A stretch of 64,000 nucleotides of DNA from contig NAEP01000032.1 in NCBI GenBank assembly GCA_002529645.1, positions 82,196-146,195 of the forward strand, read 5' to 3'. This DNA is from Candidatus Lumbricidiphila eiseniae. GTDB lineage: Bacteria; Actinomycetota; Actinomycetes; Actinomycetales; Microbacteriaceae. Below are positions 48,915 through 58,241 of this stretch, in pieces. Every line of letters starts with the position of its first letter. Position 1 is the stretch's first letter. The notes under the pieces are model-generated. The model had not been told where the DNA came from and did not search any database. It saw only the letters and a list, made by a program, of their open reading frames with translations. Position numbers and translations under genes: made by a program.

Positions 48915-49844
48915 ATGACCACCTCACCGTACGCTGCGCAGATGGCTGCCATCACGGTGCGAGAGCACCGCGGCAGTGTGCTGGGTCACTCCACTGCATG
49001 GTGGGAATACGGTAGCGACGCGCCATCTGGCACCTGCCCGGTTGCCGTGTTCATACATGGATTTCGGGGTGATCACCACGGACTCGAACCAATTGTGGCC
49101 CAGTTTCCCGACTGGCGAATTATTGTGCCCGATCTACCCGGTTTTGGTAAGACATCACCGCAACTTTCGCAGGACATTGAGGGGTATGTGGGATGGCTCG
49201 TTGCGTTTCTGCGCACCGCTGGTGTGGTTGACCACGGCACAGAACCCTCTGTTGCGGTGCCGGTGACGCTGCTGGGCCACTCGTTTGGTTCCATCGTTGT
49301 CGCGGCCACGGTCGCGGCTGGTCTCTCTCCCGAACATCTCATCCTCATTAATCCCATCGTAGTGTCGGCGCTGGAGGGGCCCCGGGGCATCCTGACCCGT
49401 TTAGCTGTGTGGTACTACCAGCTCGCCGCGGGACTGCCGGAACGGGCAGGGCTCGCGCTGCTCAAAAATTCCACCATCGTTCGCATCATGAGTGGCATCA
49501 TGGCAAAGACCCGTGACCGGAAAGTACGAGCCTGGATCCATGACCAGCATGACCGGTATTTTTCCCACTTCCACGACCGGCGTGCGGTGCTCGCCGCGTT
49601 TCAAACTTCGGTGCAACACACGGTAACTGAGTACGCCGACCGGATCACCGTGCCAACGCTACTGATTGCGGGGGGGCGGGACGATATTACACCGCTTGCC
49701 GCACACACAGCGTATGTGGCGGCCCACCCGAATGCGCAGCTGCGGGTCATTCCCGAAGTTGGTCATCTCATCCACTACGAGTCACCGCGCGAGGCAGCGA
49801 TAGCCATTCGTGAGTTCATCGGCTCTGCGAGGCCGTCGGGGTGA
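48915..49844 (+). CDS. Alpha/beta hydrolase
   Basis: The 309-residue protein has the oxyanion segment FIHGFRGDHHG, the nucleophile elbow LLGHSFGS (Ser), LIAGGRDDITPL (Asp region) and VGHLIHYE (His). Its substrate is unknown. It overlaps the next glycosyltransferase by 4 bp, so a lipid or sugar ester role near the cell surface is possible (inference). Confidence 0.88.
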   Translation: MTTSPYAAQMAAITVREHRGSVLGHSTAWWEYGSDAPSGTCPVAVFIHGFRGDHHGLEPIVAQFPDWRIIVPDLPGFGKTSPQLSQDIEGYVGWLVAFLRTAGVVDHGTEPSVAVPVTLLGHSFGSIVVAATVAAGLSPEHLILINPIVVSALEGPRGILTRLAVWYYQLAAGLPERAGLALLKNSTIVRIMSGIMAKTRDRKVRAWIHDQHDRYFSHFHDRRAVLAAFQTSVQHTVTEYADRITVPTLLIAGGRDDITPLAAHTAYVAAHPNAQLRVIPEVGHLIHYESPREAAIAIREFIGSARPSG

Positions 49845-50929
49845 AAATACTTGTTGACTGCCGATACATGCGAATTGACGCACACGACGGGATTAGCCGG
49901 TTTACCGCCAATATTGTGCGAGAGATTGGGATGAGACATCCCGTGACGATGCTCATTAGCGATCATCGACAGCTGGCGCTATTGCCTGATTTGCCGTGGG
50001 AGCTCATTAGTTCACCCACGAACGTGCTGCGTGAGATATTCGTTGCGCGACAGGTACGGACACTGCAGCCCGATGTGATTTTTTCCCCCATGCAAACAAT
50101 GGGTTCCTGGGGGCGAAACTACGGGCTTGTGCTCACCCTCCACGACCTTATTTACTACCAGTACCGCACACCGCCGCCGACTATGCCCCCGATAGTTCGG
50201 GTGTTGTGGCGGATCTACCACCTTGCGTGGTGGCCGCAGCGGCTCATGCTTAATCGAGCGGATGCGATTGTTGCCGTGTCGGAGACAACCGCGAATCTGA
50301 TGAACACTCACCGCCTCACCACACGACCGGTCACAATTGCCACCAATGCCGCCGATGATCTAGTGGCACTCGCGCAACCGCGAACTCGACCGAGCGTCAA
50401 CAGGCTTTTGTACATGGGATCGTTCATGCCCTACAAGGGTGTCGACGTGCTTGTGCGCGCGGCAGCGGAACTTCCTGACTATGAACTGCACCTGCTTTCT
50501 CGCATTACCGATGAAGATCGGCTTCGACTGAGCAGACTGGCGCCCACCGCGCGGGTGGTGTTCCATAATCAGGTTAGCGATGATGAATATATCGACCTAT
50601 TGCAGGGGGCTACCGCACTGCTGAGCGCATCACGGGTGGAGGGATTTGGCATTCCGGTTGTCGAGGCAATGCGGATGGGCACACCGGTCGTAATCAGCGA
50701 TATTCCCGTTTTTCACGAGGTGGGTGGGGATGCTGCGCTGTTTTTTGATCCGACTAGTCCCGACGCCCTCGTGGCCATCGTGCGCGCATTGGAAACACCC
50801 GGTGAGTGGGAGCGGCGGTCGGCAGCAGTCATCCGCGCTGAGACAAGATTCCGGTGGGGACACTCGGCGGAGGCGATCATCAGGGCCATGACGGAGGTCG
50901 TCGAATCGCGGGGTTCAGAGCGGGCTTAG
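49841..50929 (+). CDS. GT4-family glycosyltransferase
   Basis: The 362-residue GT-B protein shows VDCRYMRIDAHDGISRFTAN, LLYMGSFMPYKGVDVLVRAA and LLSASRVEGFGIPVVEAMRM (E-x7-E). It differs in type from the enzyme at 33098. GTG start coupled to the hydrolase. The acceptor is unknown; context points to a surface glycan or glycolipid. Confidence 0.86.
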   Translation: MKILVDCRYMRIDAHDGISRFTANIVREIGMRHPVTMLISDHRQLALLPDLPWELISSPTNVLREIFVARQVRTLQPDVIFSPMQTMGSWGRNYGLVLTLHDLIYYQYRTPPPTMPPIVRVLWRIYHLAWWPQRLMLNRADAIVAVSETTANLMNTHRLTTRPVTIATNAADDLVALAQPRTRPSVNRLLYMGSFMPYKGVDVLVRAAAELPDYELHLLSRITDEDRLRLSRLAPTARVVFHNQVSDDEYIDLLQGATALLSASRVEGFGIPVVEAMRMGTPVVISDIPVFHEVGGDAALFFDPTSPDALVAIVRALETPGEWERRSAAVIRAETRFRWGHSAEAIIRAMTEVVESRGSERA

Positions 50930-51207
50930 CGTCTGTCGTTGCGGAGCACTGCCCGTCCGTGCGCGCTGGCACGTGGGTCTGTCAGGTTTCTAGTGTTTTG
51001 TGTCCGGGGTGACTCGTACACTCGTGTACGTTGGCATGCGGGTCCGGCGTGTTCTGGTCCGCACTGCTGCCGTTACATTCTTCCCCTGAACACCCACCTA
51101 CCGTCGCGATTGAGGGCGCCAGCTACTGGCTTGGAGAGCACTCACGATACGTGCGTCGCGGCCGCCGAGGTTTTGCCCGAATGCACGTGAAATTTCAAAG
51201 GAAACTA

Positions 51208-52641
51208 ATGTCGTCTCGCGCTGTGGCTGTTCTGGTTTTATTGGTTGCCTCGTTCATGGATCTGCTGGACACCACGATTGTCAATGTCGCACTGCCGACA
51301 ATAGAGAAAGAACTGTCCACAACCGCCGCACAGCTTGAGTGGATCGTCAGCGGTTATATTCTCGCCTTCGCCGTGTTGCTCATCACGAGTGGGCGCCTGG
51401 GAGATATTTTTGGCCGGAAACGCCTGTTCCTCGTTGGTGTTGCCGGGTTTACGCTCGCGTCCGCAACCGCCGCGCTCGCGTGGAACGGCGATTCGCTCGT
51501 GGCAGCACGCATTATTCAGGGAGCTTTCGCCGCGGTCATGAGTCCGCAGGTGCTTTCGATCATCCAGGTGTTATTCAGCCCCAAAGAACGTGCCGCTGTG
51601 TACGGTGCCTATGGTGGAATATCTGGCCTTGCCGCGGTTGCGGGACCACTTCTCGGCGGACTTCTTATCTCGGGTAACGCCTTCGGCTGGGGATGGCGAA
51701 GCATCTTTCTCATCAACGTTCCTATCGGAATCCTGCTGTTCATCGGGGGCGTCATCTATATTTCGGAGTCGAAGTCGGCAGACCGGCCTCGACTTGATAT
51801 TCCCGGTGTTGCTCTCGCGACGGCAGGACTCTTCCTCCTCGTGTACGGGCTCATAGAGGGTCGTGAGTATGGTTGGCCGGGCTGGATCTGGGGCATGATC
51901 GGGGGGAGCATCCTTGTCTTTGTGTTGTTCGTCGTCTACCAGCGTCGCCGAGACGCGCGTGATGGGTCGGCTCTTGTACCGCCGTCGCTTTTCGACAACC
52001 GTGGATATTCGGCAGGGATTATTACCCAGTTCACTTTGGCCGGGTCGGTTGGATCGTTCTTCCTTGTCCTAATCCTGTACCTCCAGATGGGGCTTGGCTT
52101 CTCGGCCATTGATGCGGCCCTCACTACGCTTCCGTTCAGTCTTGGTGCCCTGGTGGGTAGCGGTATCTCCATTCCGCTCGGGCACCGCTTTGGGAAATTC
52201 CTCATTCTTTTTGGTGCTCTCGCACAGGCCGGAGGTTTTCTGTGGGTTGTGACTGTTGTGGCACACAAAGCCGATGCGCTCACCGGCATTGATCTCATTC
52301 TCCCGATGGCTCTCGCAGGTGCAGGATTGACCCTTGTCGCTGTGCCACTCACCGATGTCGCACTCGCGCAGATGCCGGTCACGAACGCGGGTGCCGCATC
52401 CGGTGTTTTCGGGACCGTTCAACAGGTGGGTTCTGCGCTCGGTGTTGCCGTTATTGGGGTCGTGTTTTTCGGCATCGCCGGAACCCAGTTCACCCCCGGA
52501 GTTCTTCGTGACGGGTTTATCAGCAGCATGTGGGTGCCCATTATCGCTCTCATAATTTCCGCAGTGGCGACTTTTTTCCTTCCGAGTGTTGCCGCCGTTC
52601 GGCAGCACAAGATTGATGCCGAGGTGGTAGAGGTCAGCTAA
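51208..52641 (+). CDS. DHA2-type MFS drug exporter
   Basis: The 477-residue protein has about 14 hydrophobic helices and family motifs: LDTTIVNVALPTIEKEL (helix 1), GRLGDIFGRKR (loop 2-3) and GPLLGGLL (motif C, antiporter). It probably exports drugs or toxic compounds with proton exchange. ATG 51208 with AAAGGAAA upstream is chosen over the frame from 51031. It ends 4 bp into the facing sirtuin gene. Confidence 0.9.
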   Translation: MSSRAVAVLVLLVASFMDLLDTTIVNVALPTIEKELSTTAAQLEWIVSGYILAFAVLLITSGRLGDIFGRKRLFLVGVAGFTLASATAALAWNGDSLVAARIIQGAFAAVMSPQVLSIIQVLFSPKERAAVYGAYGGISGLAAVAGPLLGGLLISGNAFGWGWRSIFLINVPIGILLFIGGVIYISESKSADRPRLDIPGVALATAGLFLLVYGLIEGREYGWPGWIWGMIGGSILVFVLFVVYQRRRDARDGSALVPPSLFDNRGYSAGIITQFTLAGSVGSFFLVLILYLQMGLGFSAIDAALTTLPFSLGALVGSGISIPLGHRFGKFLILFGALAQAGGFLWVVTVVAHKADALTGIDLILPMALAGAGLTLVAVPLTDVALAQMPVTNAGAASGVFGTVQQVGSALGVAVIGVVFFGIAGTQFTPGVLRDGFISSMWVPIIALIISAVATFFLPSVAAVRQHKIDAEVVEVS

Positions 52642-53612
52642 TCCAACTTCGCTGACCCCGCGGGGATAAGCGCACCGGCGAGAGCAACGAGTGATTCGGT
52701 TGTGCCGCCCTCGATCCGCACGGTGGCCCGGTGGTCGGCCCGGGTGGGTCCCCGGTTAATGATGACGACCCGCTGACGGCGACGGATGGCACGCTCCACC
52801 AACTGCATTCCAGAATTCACGGCGAGCGAGGATCCAGCGACCAGGAGAACATCGGCAGACTCCAATACCCGCTCGGCCCACCTGTAGACATCAATCGGTA
52901 CGGTCTCGCCAAAAAACACAACACCCGGTTTCAGGATGCCCCCGCATTTGCGGCACTCTGGCACCGTGAGGCCATCGATAAGTGTGCGCACCGAGGTATC
53001 CACCTCGACGGTGCCGTCGGGCAGTGCGGGCGTGCTCTGCGCGGCTGCCAGCCGCGGATTGAGCTCTTCAAGCCACACCGCAATCTCACTGCGAGTGTAC
53101 TCATGGTGGCAGCTCAGACACCAGACACGGTCGAGGCTGCCGTGTAGTTCGACGACAAATTCGTTGCCCGCACGCACGTGCAGGCCGTCAATGTTCTGGG
53201 TGATGACGCCCGGGACTTTACCGGACGCTTCGAGCGCGGTGATCGCCCGGTGTCCGGAATTTGGCTCGGCCGCCCGAAAGGGGTGCCAACCGAGGTGGCT
53301 TACAACCCAGTAGTGCCTGCGAGCCTGCTCAGAGGTGAGGAAAGCTCGGAGTGTCATCGCGGCGCGAGGACTGCTGCCCGTGCCACGATAGTCGGGAATA
53401 CCGGAGTCGGTGGACACACCGGCACCGGTGAGAACGGCGAAACGTCGGCCGCGGAGACATTCGACGGCGGCACTGAGGGAACTGATATCGAGGGTTTCGG
53501 CACTGGCACGCTCGGTGGTGTGTGCCGTGGAGTCATCGGCGCCGAGGAATTCCGCGCTCGACACCTGCGCGGCAGACGCCGGTCGTGCGGTCGAGTTAGA
53601 ATCTGAGGTCAC
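52638..53612 (-). CDS. NAD-dependent protein deacylase (Sir2 family)
   Basis: The 324-residue sirtuin has VLTGAGVSTDSGIPDYRG, VITQNIDGLH, the catalytic His in VELHGSLDRVWCLSC and a zinc site from CLSC and CRKC. It removes acyl groups from lysine using NAD+. The N-terminal about 45 residues are Ser/Thr/Ala-rich and variable; the true start may lie downstream of GTG 53612. Confidence 0.92.
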   Translation of the reverse strand: MTSDSNSTARPASAAQVSSAEFLGADDSTAHTTERASAETLDISSLSAAVECLRGRRFAVLTGAGVSTDSGIPDYRGTGSSPRAAMTLRAFLTSEQARRHYWVVSHLGWHPFRAAEPNSGHRAITALEASGKVPGVITQNIDGLHVRAGNEFVVELHGSLDRVWCLSCHHEYTRSEIAVWLEELNPRLAAAQSTPALPDGTVEVDTSVRTLIDGLTVPECRKCGGILKPGVVFFGETVPIDVYRWAERVLESADVLLVAGSSLAVNSGMQLVERAIRRRQRVVIINRGPTRADHRATVRIEGGTTESLVALAGALIPAGSAKLD

Positions 53613-53728
53613 GATGAAAGTTTCGCACCTCCGAGCGGTTTCGAGTGTGACATTCGGGGACGGGAAAATTCACCGAGGAGAGATCCAGCGGTGGCGGTGG
53701 CCGGAAATAGCCGGTTGCGGGAAACGGA

Positions 53729-54544
53729 GTGCGCGTGCGCGTGGAACAGCTTGAAGACGTGGCATCCAGCGCTGTCGCGGACTTTACAAACCTCACGGAT
53801 GTTGCGCTTCGCAGTGCGTGTGAACCGGCCCGTGGAATCTATATCGCGGAGTCCGCGAAGGTCATCACCCGAGCGTTGGCAGCCGGACACCAACCGCGGG
53901 CGGTGCTCTGTGAGGCAAAGTGGCTGCCCGCACTCGCCGAGGTGCTCGAGCCCCACGATGTGACCGTGTATCTTGCCGACAGCCAGCAGTTGGAGTTGCT
54001 CACCGGATATCGAGTACACCGGGGTGCCCTCGCGGTGTTTGAGCGTCCGGAGCTTCCCTCGGTGGCGACGGTGTTGGCCGAGGCGCGCCTGGTGGTTGTG
54101 CTCGAGGATATTGTCGACCACACCAATGTGGGCGCAATTTTTCGTTCGGTTGCGGGGTTGGGTGCCGATGCCGTGCTCGTGACACCGCGGTGTGCTGATC
54201 CGCTGTACCGGCGTAGCGTGCGTGTCTCGATGGGAGCGGTTTTCAGCGTGCCGTGGACACGGTGCCCGGAATGGGATGAGGCGGTGATCGCGTTTCACGC
54301 AGCCCGCTTCAGGCTCGTGGCGTGTGCGTTGACACCCGAGGCGGTTCCGTTGGCAGAGTTTGTGGTGGATGCCCCGCAGCGGCTCGCCCTCGTGCTCGGA
54401 ACCGAGGGGGATGGGCTCAGTCGAACCGCGCTACGGGCTGCGGATCGGGTTGTTCGTATTCCGATGCAGCGCGGTGTGGACTCACTCAATGTTGCGGCGG
54501 CGGCAGCGGTTGCCGTGTATGCGCTCTCTGGAGCGCAGGGATGA
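53729..54544 (+). CDS. TrmH/SpoU-family RNA 2'-O-methyltransferase
   Basis: The 271-residue protein has the SPOUT motifs VVLEDIVDHTNVGAIFRS, LVLGTEGDGLS and IPMQRGVDSLNVAAAAAVAVY. It would methylate a ribose in rRNA or tRNA; the exact site is unknown. Several GTG codons (53729, 53735, 53741) could start it. It overlaps the carboxypeptidase gene by 4 bp. Confidence 0.9.
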   Translation: MRVRVEQLEDVASSAVADFTNLTDVALRSACEPARGIYIAESAKVITRALAAGHQPRAVLCEAKWLPALAEVLEPHDVTVYLADSQQLELLTGYRVHRGALAVFERPELPSVATVLAEARLVVVLEDIVDHTNVGAIFRSVAGLGADAVLVTPRCADPLYRRSVRVSMGAVFSVPWTRCPEWDEAVIAFHAARFRLVACALTPEAVPLAEFVVDAPQRLALVLGTEGDGLSRTALRAADRVVRIPMQRGVDSLNVAAAAAVAVYALSGAQG

Positions 54545-55926
54545 CCGAGGAGATCGGGAGCCAACAGCAAACGGGTTTCACCGAGCAAGAACGGGTGACC
54601 GAGAGGGCCAGGCGGGGGCAGATGTATCGTCGCCGCCGGGTCATCATTTTCAGTGCGCTGGGACTGGTTGTGTTGCTTCTTATTGGTGGTGGGTTATACA
54701 CCGGCGCTGCACTCGGAACCCCGCTGCCGGTGCTGGTGCCCACAATGGTTGTCCCCAGTGCGGATCTCCCGACCACGCCAACGGTTGCAGAACCGGGGTT
54801 CGGGGCGTGGGCGATCGGAATTGCCGGGGTGAGCAGCGGCACGGGCGGTGCCGGTGGGTCCGGGGGTGCTTCCGATGATGCCGCGACCATCCCCGTCGTG
54901 GACAGCGGTGGACTCATTGCGGCATCCAATGAAAATGTGCCGTTACCGATGGCGAGCATTACGAAAATCATTACGGCTCTTGTTTTGCTCGAGGCGCATC
55001 CGGTGACCGGAGGTGATAGTGGACCGAGCATCTCGTACACCGCAAAGGATCTTGAGATTTATAGACAGGTGTACGCCGCGAACGGGTCGGTTGCCCCGGT
55101 TTCTGTCGGTTCGACCCTCACCCTGCGCCAGAGTCTGGAAGCGATGCTGCTGCCTTCCGGCAACAATTACGCGATTTCGCTGGCCAACTGGGCCTTTGGT
55201 TCGGAGGCTGCGTTTCTCGACAGGGCGCGTGCGTGGCTTGCCACACAGGGCCTTACCCAGACGAAAATTGCGGACACCAACGGGTTATCACTCGAGGACA
55301 TCAGCACAGCCACCGACCTTGTGAGGCTCGGCAAACTCGCTCTGGCAAACCCGCTGGTTGCCACGATTGTCGCGATGCCCAACGCGGTGGTTGGCCCGCT
55401 CGGGCTTCTGCAGAATACAAACAAGCTACTTGGAAACACTGGCATAACCGGTATCAAAACAGGAACCACCGACACTGCGGCGAATCTCCTCTTTTCGGCC
55501 AATATCCCGGTCGCCGGTAGTAGCGTCACGGTCGTTGGTGTGTTGCTCGACGGTAAGAACCATACGGTTATCAACACAGCCGTACTCGCGCTGGTCACGT
55601 CACTGGCTCCGGGGTTTCGCCTGGTGAACGCGCTCACGGCTCAGCAAGAGCTCGCGCATTTTCGTGCGGCGTGGGATGCCGCCGCAACAGCGCGCGCCGC
55701 GACGGGTGTCTCGATCATCGTGTGGGGGAGCACGACGGTGACGGTGAGTGTTGCTCTCGATTCGGTGCGGGCAGTGACGAGGGGGGAGAAGGTCGGCACC
55801 GCGACGGTCAGGGCGGGGGATCATCAGTTCCCGGTCAGTATCACGGTGGATGGCGCGATCACTGACCCTGGATTCTGGTGGCGGATGGCGCATCCGGGTG
55901 GTCTGGCACAGCACCCGGCGCTGTGA
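54541..55926 (+). CDS. D-alanyl-D-alanine carboxypeptidase (low-molecular-weight PBP)
   Basis: The 461-residue protein has one N-terminal membrane helix (RRVIIFSALGLVVLLLIGGG), a Gly/Pro/Thr-rich linker and a serine D,D-peptidase domain with SITK (active Ser), SGN (in PSGNNYA) and KTGTT. It trims peptidoglycan stem peptides outside the membrane. ATG 54541 overlaps the methyltransferase stop; the frame further upstream is not used. Confidence 0.9.
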   Translation: MTEEIGSQQQTGFTEQERVTERARRGQMYRRRRVIIFSALGLVVLLLIGGGLYTGAALGTPLPVLVPTMVVPSADLPTTPTVAEPGFGAWAIGIAGVSSGTGGAGGSGGASDDAATIPVVDSGGLIAASNENVPLPMASITKIITALVLLEAHPVTGGDSGPSISYTAKDLEIYRQVYAANGSVAPVSVGSTLTLRQSLEAMLLPSGNNYAISLANWAFGSEAAFLDRARAWLATQGLTQTKIADTNGLSLEDISTATDLVRLGKLALANPLVATIVAMPNAVVGPLGLLQNTNKLLGNTGITGIKTGTTDTAANLLFSANIPVAGSSVTVVGVLLDGKNHTVINTAVLALVTSLAPGFRLVNALTAQQELAHFRAAWDAAATARAATGVSIIVWGSTTVTVSVALDSVRAVTRGEKVGTATVRAGDHQFPVSITVDGAITDPGFWWRMAHPGGLAQHPAL

Positions 55927-56009
55927 CCAGGCTCTGCTGCGTAGACTGCGAGGGCAGGTTACTGCGTTATAGCTTGCTATTCTATCTACTTTGAAATATA
56001 GTCAAGAGC

Positions 56010-56342
56010 ATGGACGTTCAGAACAGGGACTGGCGGCGCGGGCTCCTTCGTCCGCTCGCCTTGGCTGCAGTGCTTCAAGCCGGTGAGTCACACGGTTACG
56101 AGGTCATATCACAGTTGGAGAAACTGGGGTTGGGCACGGTATACGGTGGCACGCTGTATCCGATTCTGCGCCGCCTTGAGGATGAAGGTTTTTTGAGTTC
56201 GAAATGGGTTCCTGGAGACGGAGGCCCGGGCCGCAAGATTTATACGGTTACCGAGGCTGGTCGCGAGGAGGCACGTAGCTTTCAGGCGCAGTGGGTCGCG
56301 CTTGTCGCCGACGTCAACAGGGTCTTGAAAGAAAATTTATGA
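56010..56342 (+). CDS. PadR-family transcriptional regulator
   Basis: The 110-residue protein has the winged helix of PadR: LRPLALAAVLQAGESHGYEV, GTVYGGTLYPILRRLEDEGF and a final helix. An AT-rich promoter with TATAGT lies 25-30 bp upstream, unlike most neighbours. It heads a set with a broken HAAS-type gene and an ABC exporter, which it probably controls. Confidence 0.9.
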   Translation: MDVQNRDWRRGLLRPLALAAVLQAGESHGYEVISQLEKLGLGTVYGGTLYPILRRLEDEGFLSSKWVPGDGGPGRKIYTVTEAGREEARSFQAQWVALVADVNRVLKENL

Positions 56343-56582
56343 ATACGTGTGAGAGCTACTTACGGACCTTGACATTGGAACTCTGGGTAATCAGATCCAG
56401 GAATCGACTTTGACTGATATGTTGACAGAAATCGTGTCGAACCCGACGGTTGATCCGTCGACCCCCGACATGACGCTCGGTTCGGCAAGGAAGTTTACCT
56501 CTTCTCACGATAAGGGTGTTGCTGTTGCTACGAAGGTTGATTGTCGACTACCTGAGGGTATTGAAAGGAGGTTCCGCAGGTG
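56339..56582 (+). pseudogene. Broken HAAS-type (permease-associated) gene
   Basis: ATG 56339 overlaps the padR stop (ATGA) and reads MNTCESYLRTLTLELW, then stops after 24 codons. Another frame continues the pattern with GNQIQESTLTDMLTEIVS, a VDPS stretch, GSARKF and so on to 56582. Genes that follow padR often encode such a small helical domain (ESYL..L...L...P..QI.EIL.E...H). At least one frameshift separates the parts. Confidence 0.55.
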
Positions 56583-57491
56583 AGTATTAAATTCGATCGT
56601 GTGTCCAAAAATTACGGTAAACGATGGGCACTCAATGAGGTTTCATTTACCTGTCCGACTGGGACGATAACGGGGCTTCTCGGGCAAAACGGTGCGGGAA
56701 AGTCAACCGCGCTTCGGTGCGTACTCGGACTGTCTCATCCAACACAGGGAGTTGCAACAATAGCGGATAAACACTTCACCGAGCTACGGCAGCCGCAGGT
56801 TATGGTTGGCGCCGTGCTCGATGCGAGTGCCCATCATCCAGGACGCTCTGCGCGCAATACGATTCGACTCATTGCTTCGCTTCTACAGGTGTCGGCTTCT
56901 CGGGTGGATGACGTACTCAACCTCGTGGGGCTCGGCGGTGTGGGTGGTCGCCAGTTTCGAGCTCTATCGCTCGGCATGAAACAACGCCTGGCCTTGGCCA
57001 TTGCGCTTCTTACTAACCCGCAATACCTGATTCTTGATGAACCCCTTAACGGGCTGGATATCGAAGGTGTCAGTTGGTTCAGGGAACTCCTTGTCACCTT
57101 CGCACGTGAAGGTGGCACCGTCTTGGTCTCGAGCCACATGCTCGCCGAGCTTGAGGGATACGCTGATCGGGTTGTCACCATTCACCAGGGTCAAGTACTT
57201 GATGATAAGAACCTCTCTGAACTGCCAGGACTGCGAGAACTGGTTATTCGCTCGTCTGATAATGAAGGGCTCATCACAGCTCTCACTGCAGCAGGATTGT
57301 CCCTTCAAGCGGTTCCGGGGACACAGCAGCTGTGTGTCTCTGCAGAGGCAGAGCTCGTGTCACAGCTCGCGTTCTCCGCCGGAATATTGCTTCTGGAAAT
57401 ATCCCCGCGTCGATCCCGACTCCTCGAAACTTACTATCTGGATCTGGTTGCGAAGAACTCCCATCACGAGGGGAAAAACTCGATCTTATGA
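56580..57491 (+). CDS. ABC transporter ATP-binding protein
   Basis: The 303-residue ATPase has GLLGQNGAGKSTALRC, a signature LSLGMKQRLALAIALL and YLILDEPLNGLD, the form typical of drug- or bacitracin-type ABC-2 exporters (variant signature LSLGMKQR). A strong GAAAGGAGG site precedes GTG 56580. The stop overlaps the permease start. With padR this looks like a stress- or drug-induced exporter. Confidence 0.93.
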   Translation: MSIKFDRVSKNYGKRWALNEVSFTCPTGTITGLLGQNGAGKSTALRCVLGLSHPTQGVATIADKHFTELRQPQVMVGAVLDASAHHPGRSARNTIRLIASLLQVSASRVDDVLNLVGLGGVGGRQFRALSLGMKQRLALAIALLTNPQYLILDEPLNGLDIEGVSWFRELLVTFAREGGTVLVSSHMLAELEGYADRVVTIHQGQVLDDKNLSELPGLRELVIRSSDNEGLITALTAAGLSLQAVPGTQQLCVSAEAELVSQLAFSAGILLLEISPRRSRLLETYYLDLVAKNSHHEGKNSIL

Positions 57492-58201
57492 TAGTCACCA
57501 ATCTGCTGAACGAATACCGCAAACTCCTTACAGCCCGTGGAAGTCTTGCCGTTGTTGTGACCTGTGCCACCCTGCTTGTAGGAGTCGCCGCTGGTGTTCC
57601 TATCCTGACATATTCTCTCGGTGGCCCGATATCGGAGTTGTCAGCCTCAATGGCGGTTGCTGCTCTCCCCCTGACAATCCTCGGATCGGTCATCGGTATT
57701 CTCATTATGACTATGGACTGGCAACACCGGGATATCACATCCATCCTGGTCGCTGCCCCATCTCGCCCACAACTTTTCGCCACTAAAATGCTCACCAGTC
57801 TCATTGCCGGCCTGATCTTTTCACTCTTGATTATTATCGCCAATGTTACTGCGCTTCTCGTACTCACAACCGGAGGAGTCGGAATCGATGGGAAAATATT
57901 TCTCAGCATGGCGGGCACGGTGCTGTCGCTCGGTATCGTGTGGACGCTGGCAGGAAGCGCTGTTGCATCTGTTTTGCTTTCGCTGCCACTGACTCTGGTG
58001 TTCGTATTTGTCCAGGCTCTGATCCTTGACCCGGCACTGATGTTTGCGAGACCTTGGGGTGAGTACTTTCAAAGCTCAGCTATCACGTCAGCTCTTATCG
58101 GACAGGGTCCCGTTCTACCCGGACTCACCTCCGCCACCCTGTGGATTCTGCTCCCTCTCGTACTCGGAGCCTGGCGTCAATTTCACCGTGAAGCTGCATA
58201 A
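57488..58201 (+). CDS. ABC-2-type permease subunit
   Basis: The 237-residue protein has about six membrane helices (VVVTCATLLVGVAAGVPILT; LIAGLIFSLLIIIANVTALL; VASVLLSLPLTLVFVFVQAL and others), with the ABC-2 layout of a membrane anchor, a long loop and a helix pair. It pairs with the ATPase before it. ATG 57488 overlaps that stop by 4 bp. The cargo is unknown. Confidence 0.88.
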   Translation: MIVTNLLNEYRKLLTARGSLAVVVTCATLLVGVAAGVPILTYSLGGPISELSASMAVAALPLTILGSVIGILIMTMDWQHRDITSILVAAPSRPQLFATKMLTSLIAGLIFSLLIIIANVTALLVLTTGGVGIDGKIFLSMAGTVLSLGIVWTLAGSAVASVLLSLPLTLVFVFVQALILDPALMFARPWGEYFQSSAITSALIGQGPVLPGLTSATLWILLPLVLGAWRQFHREAA

Positions 58202-58241
58202 TCGCTGATAACACGGTCCCACCGGCTAAGCTGTCGGAACT

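Noticed and set aside
50958..51050. Weak 65-bp-period pair upstream of the DHA2 exporter
   Set aside because: Only about 73% identity over 26 nt, near what GC-rich sequence may give by chance.
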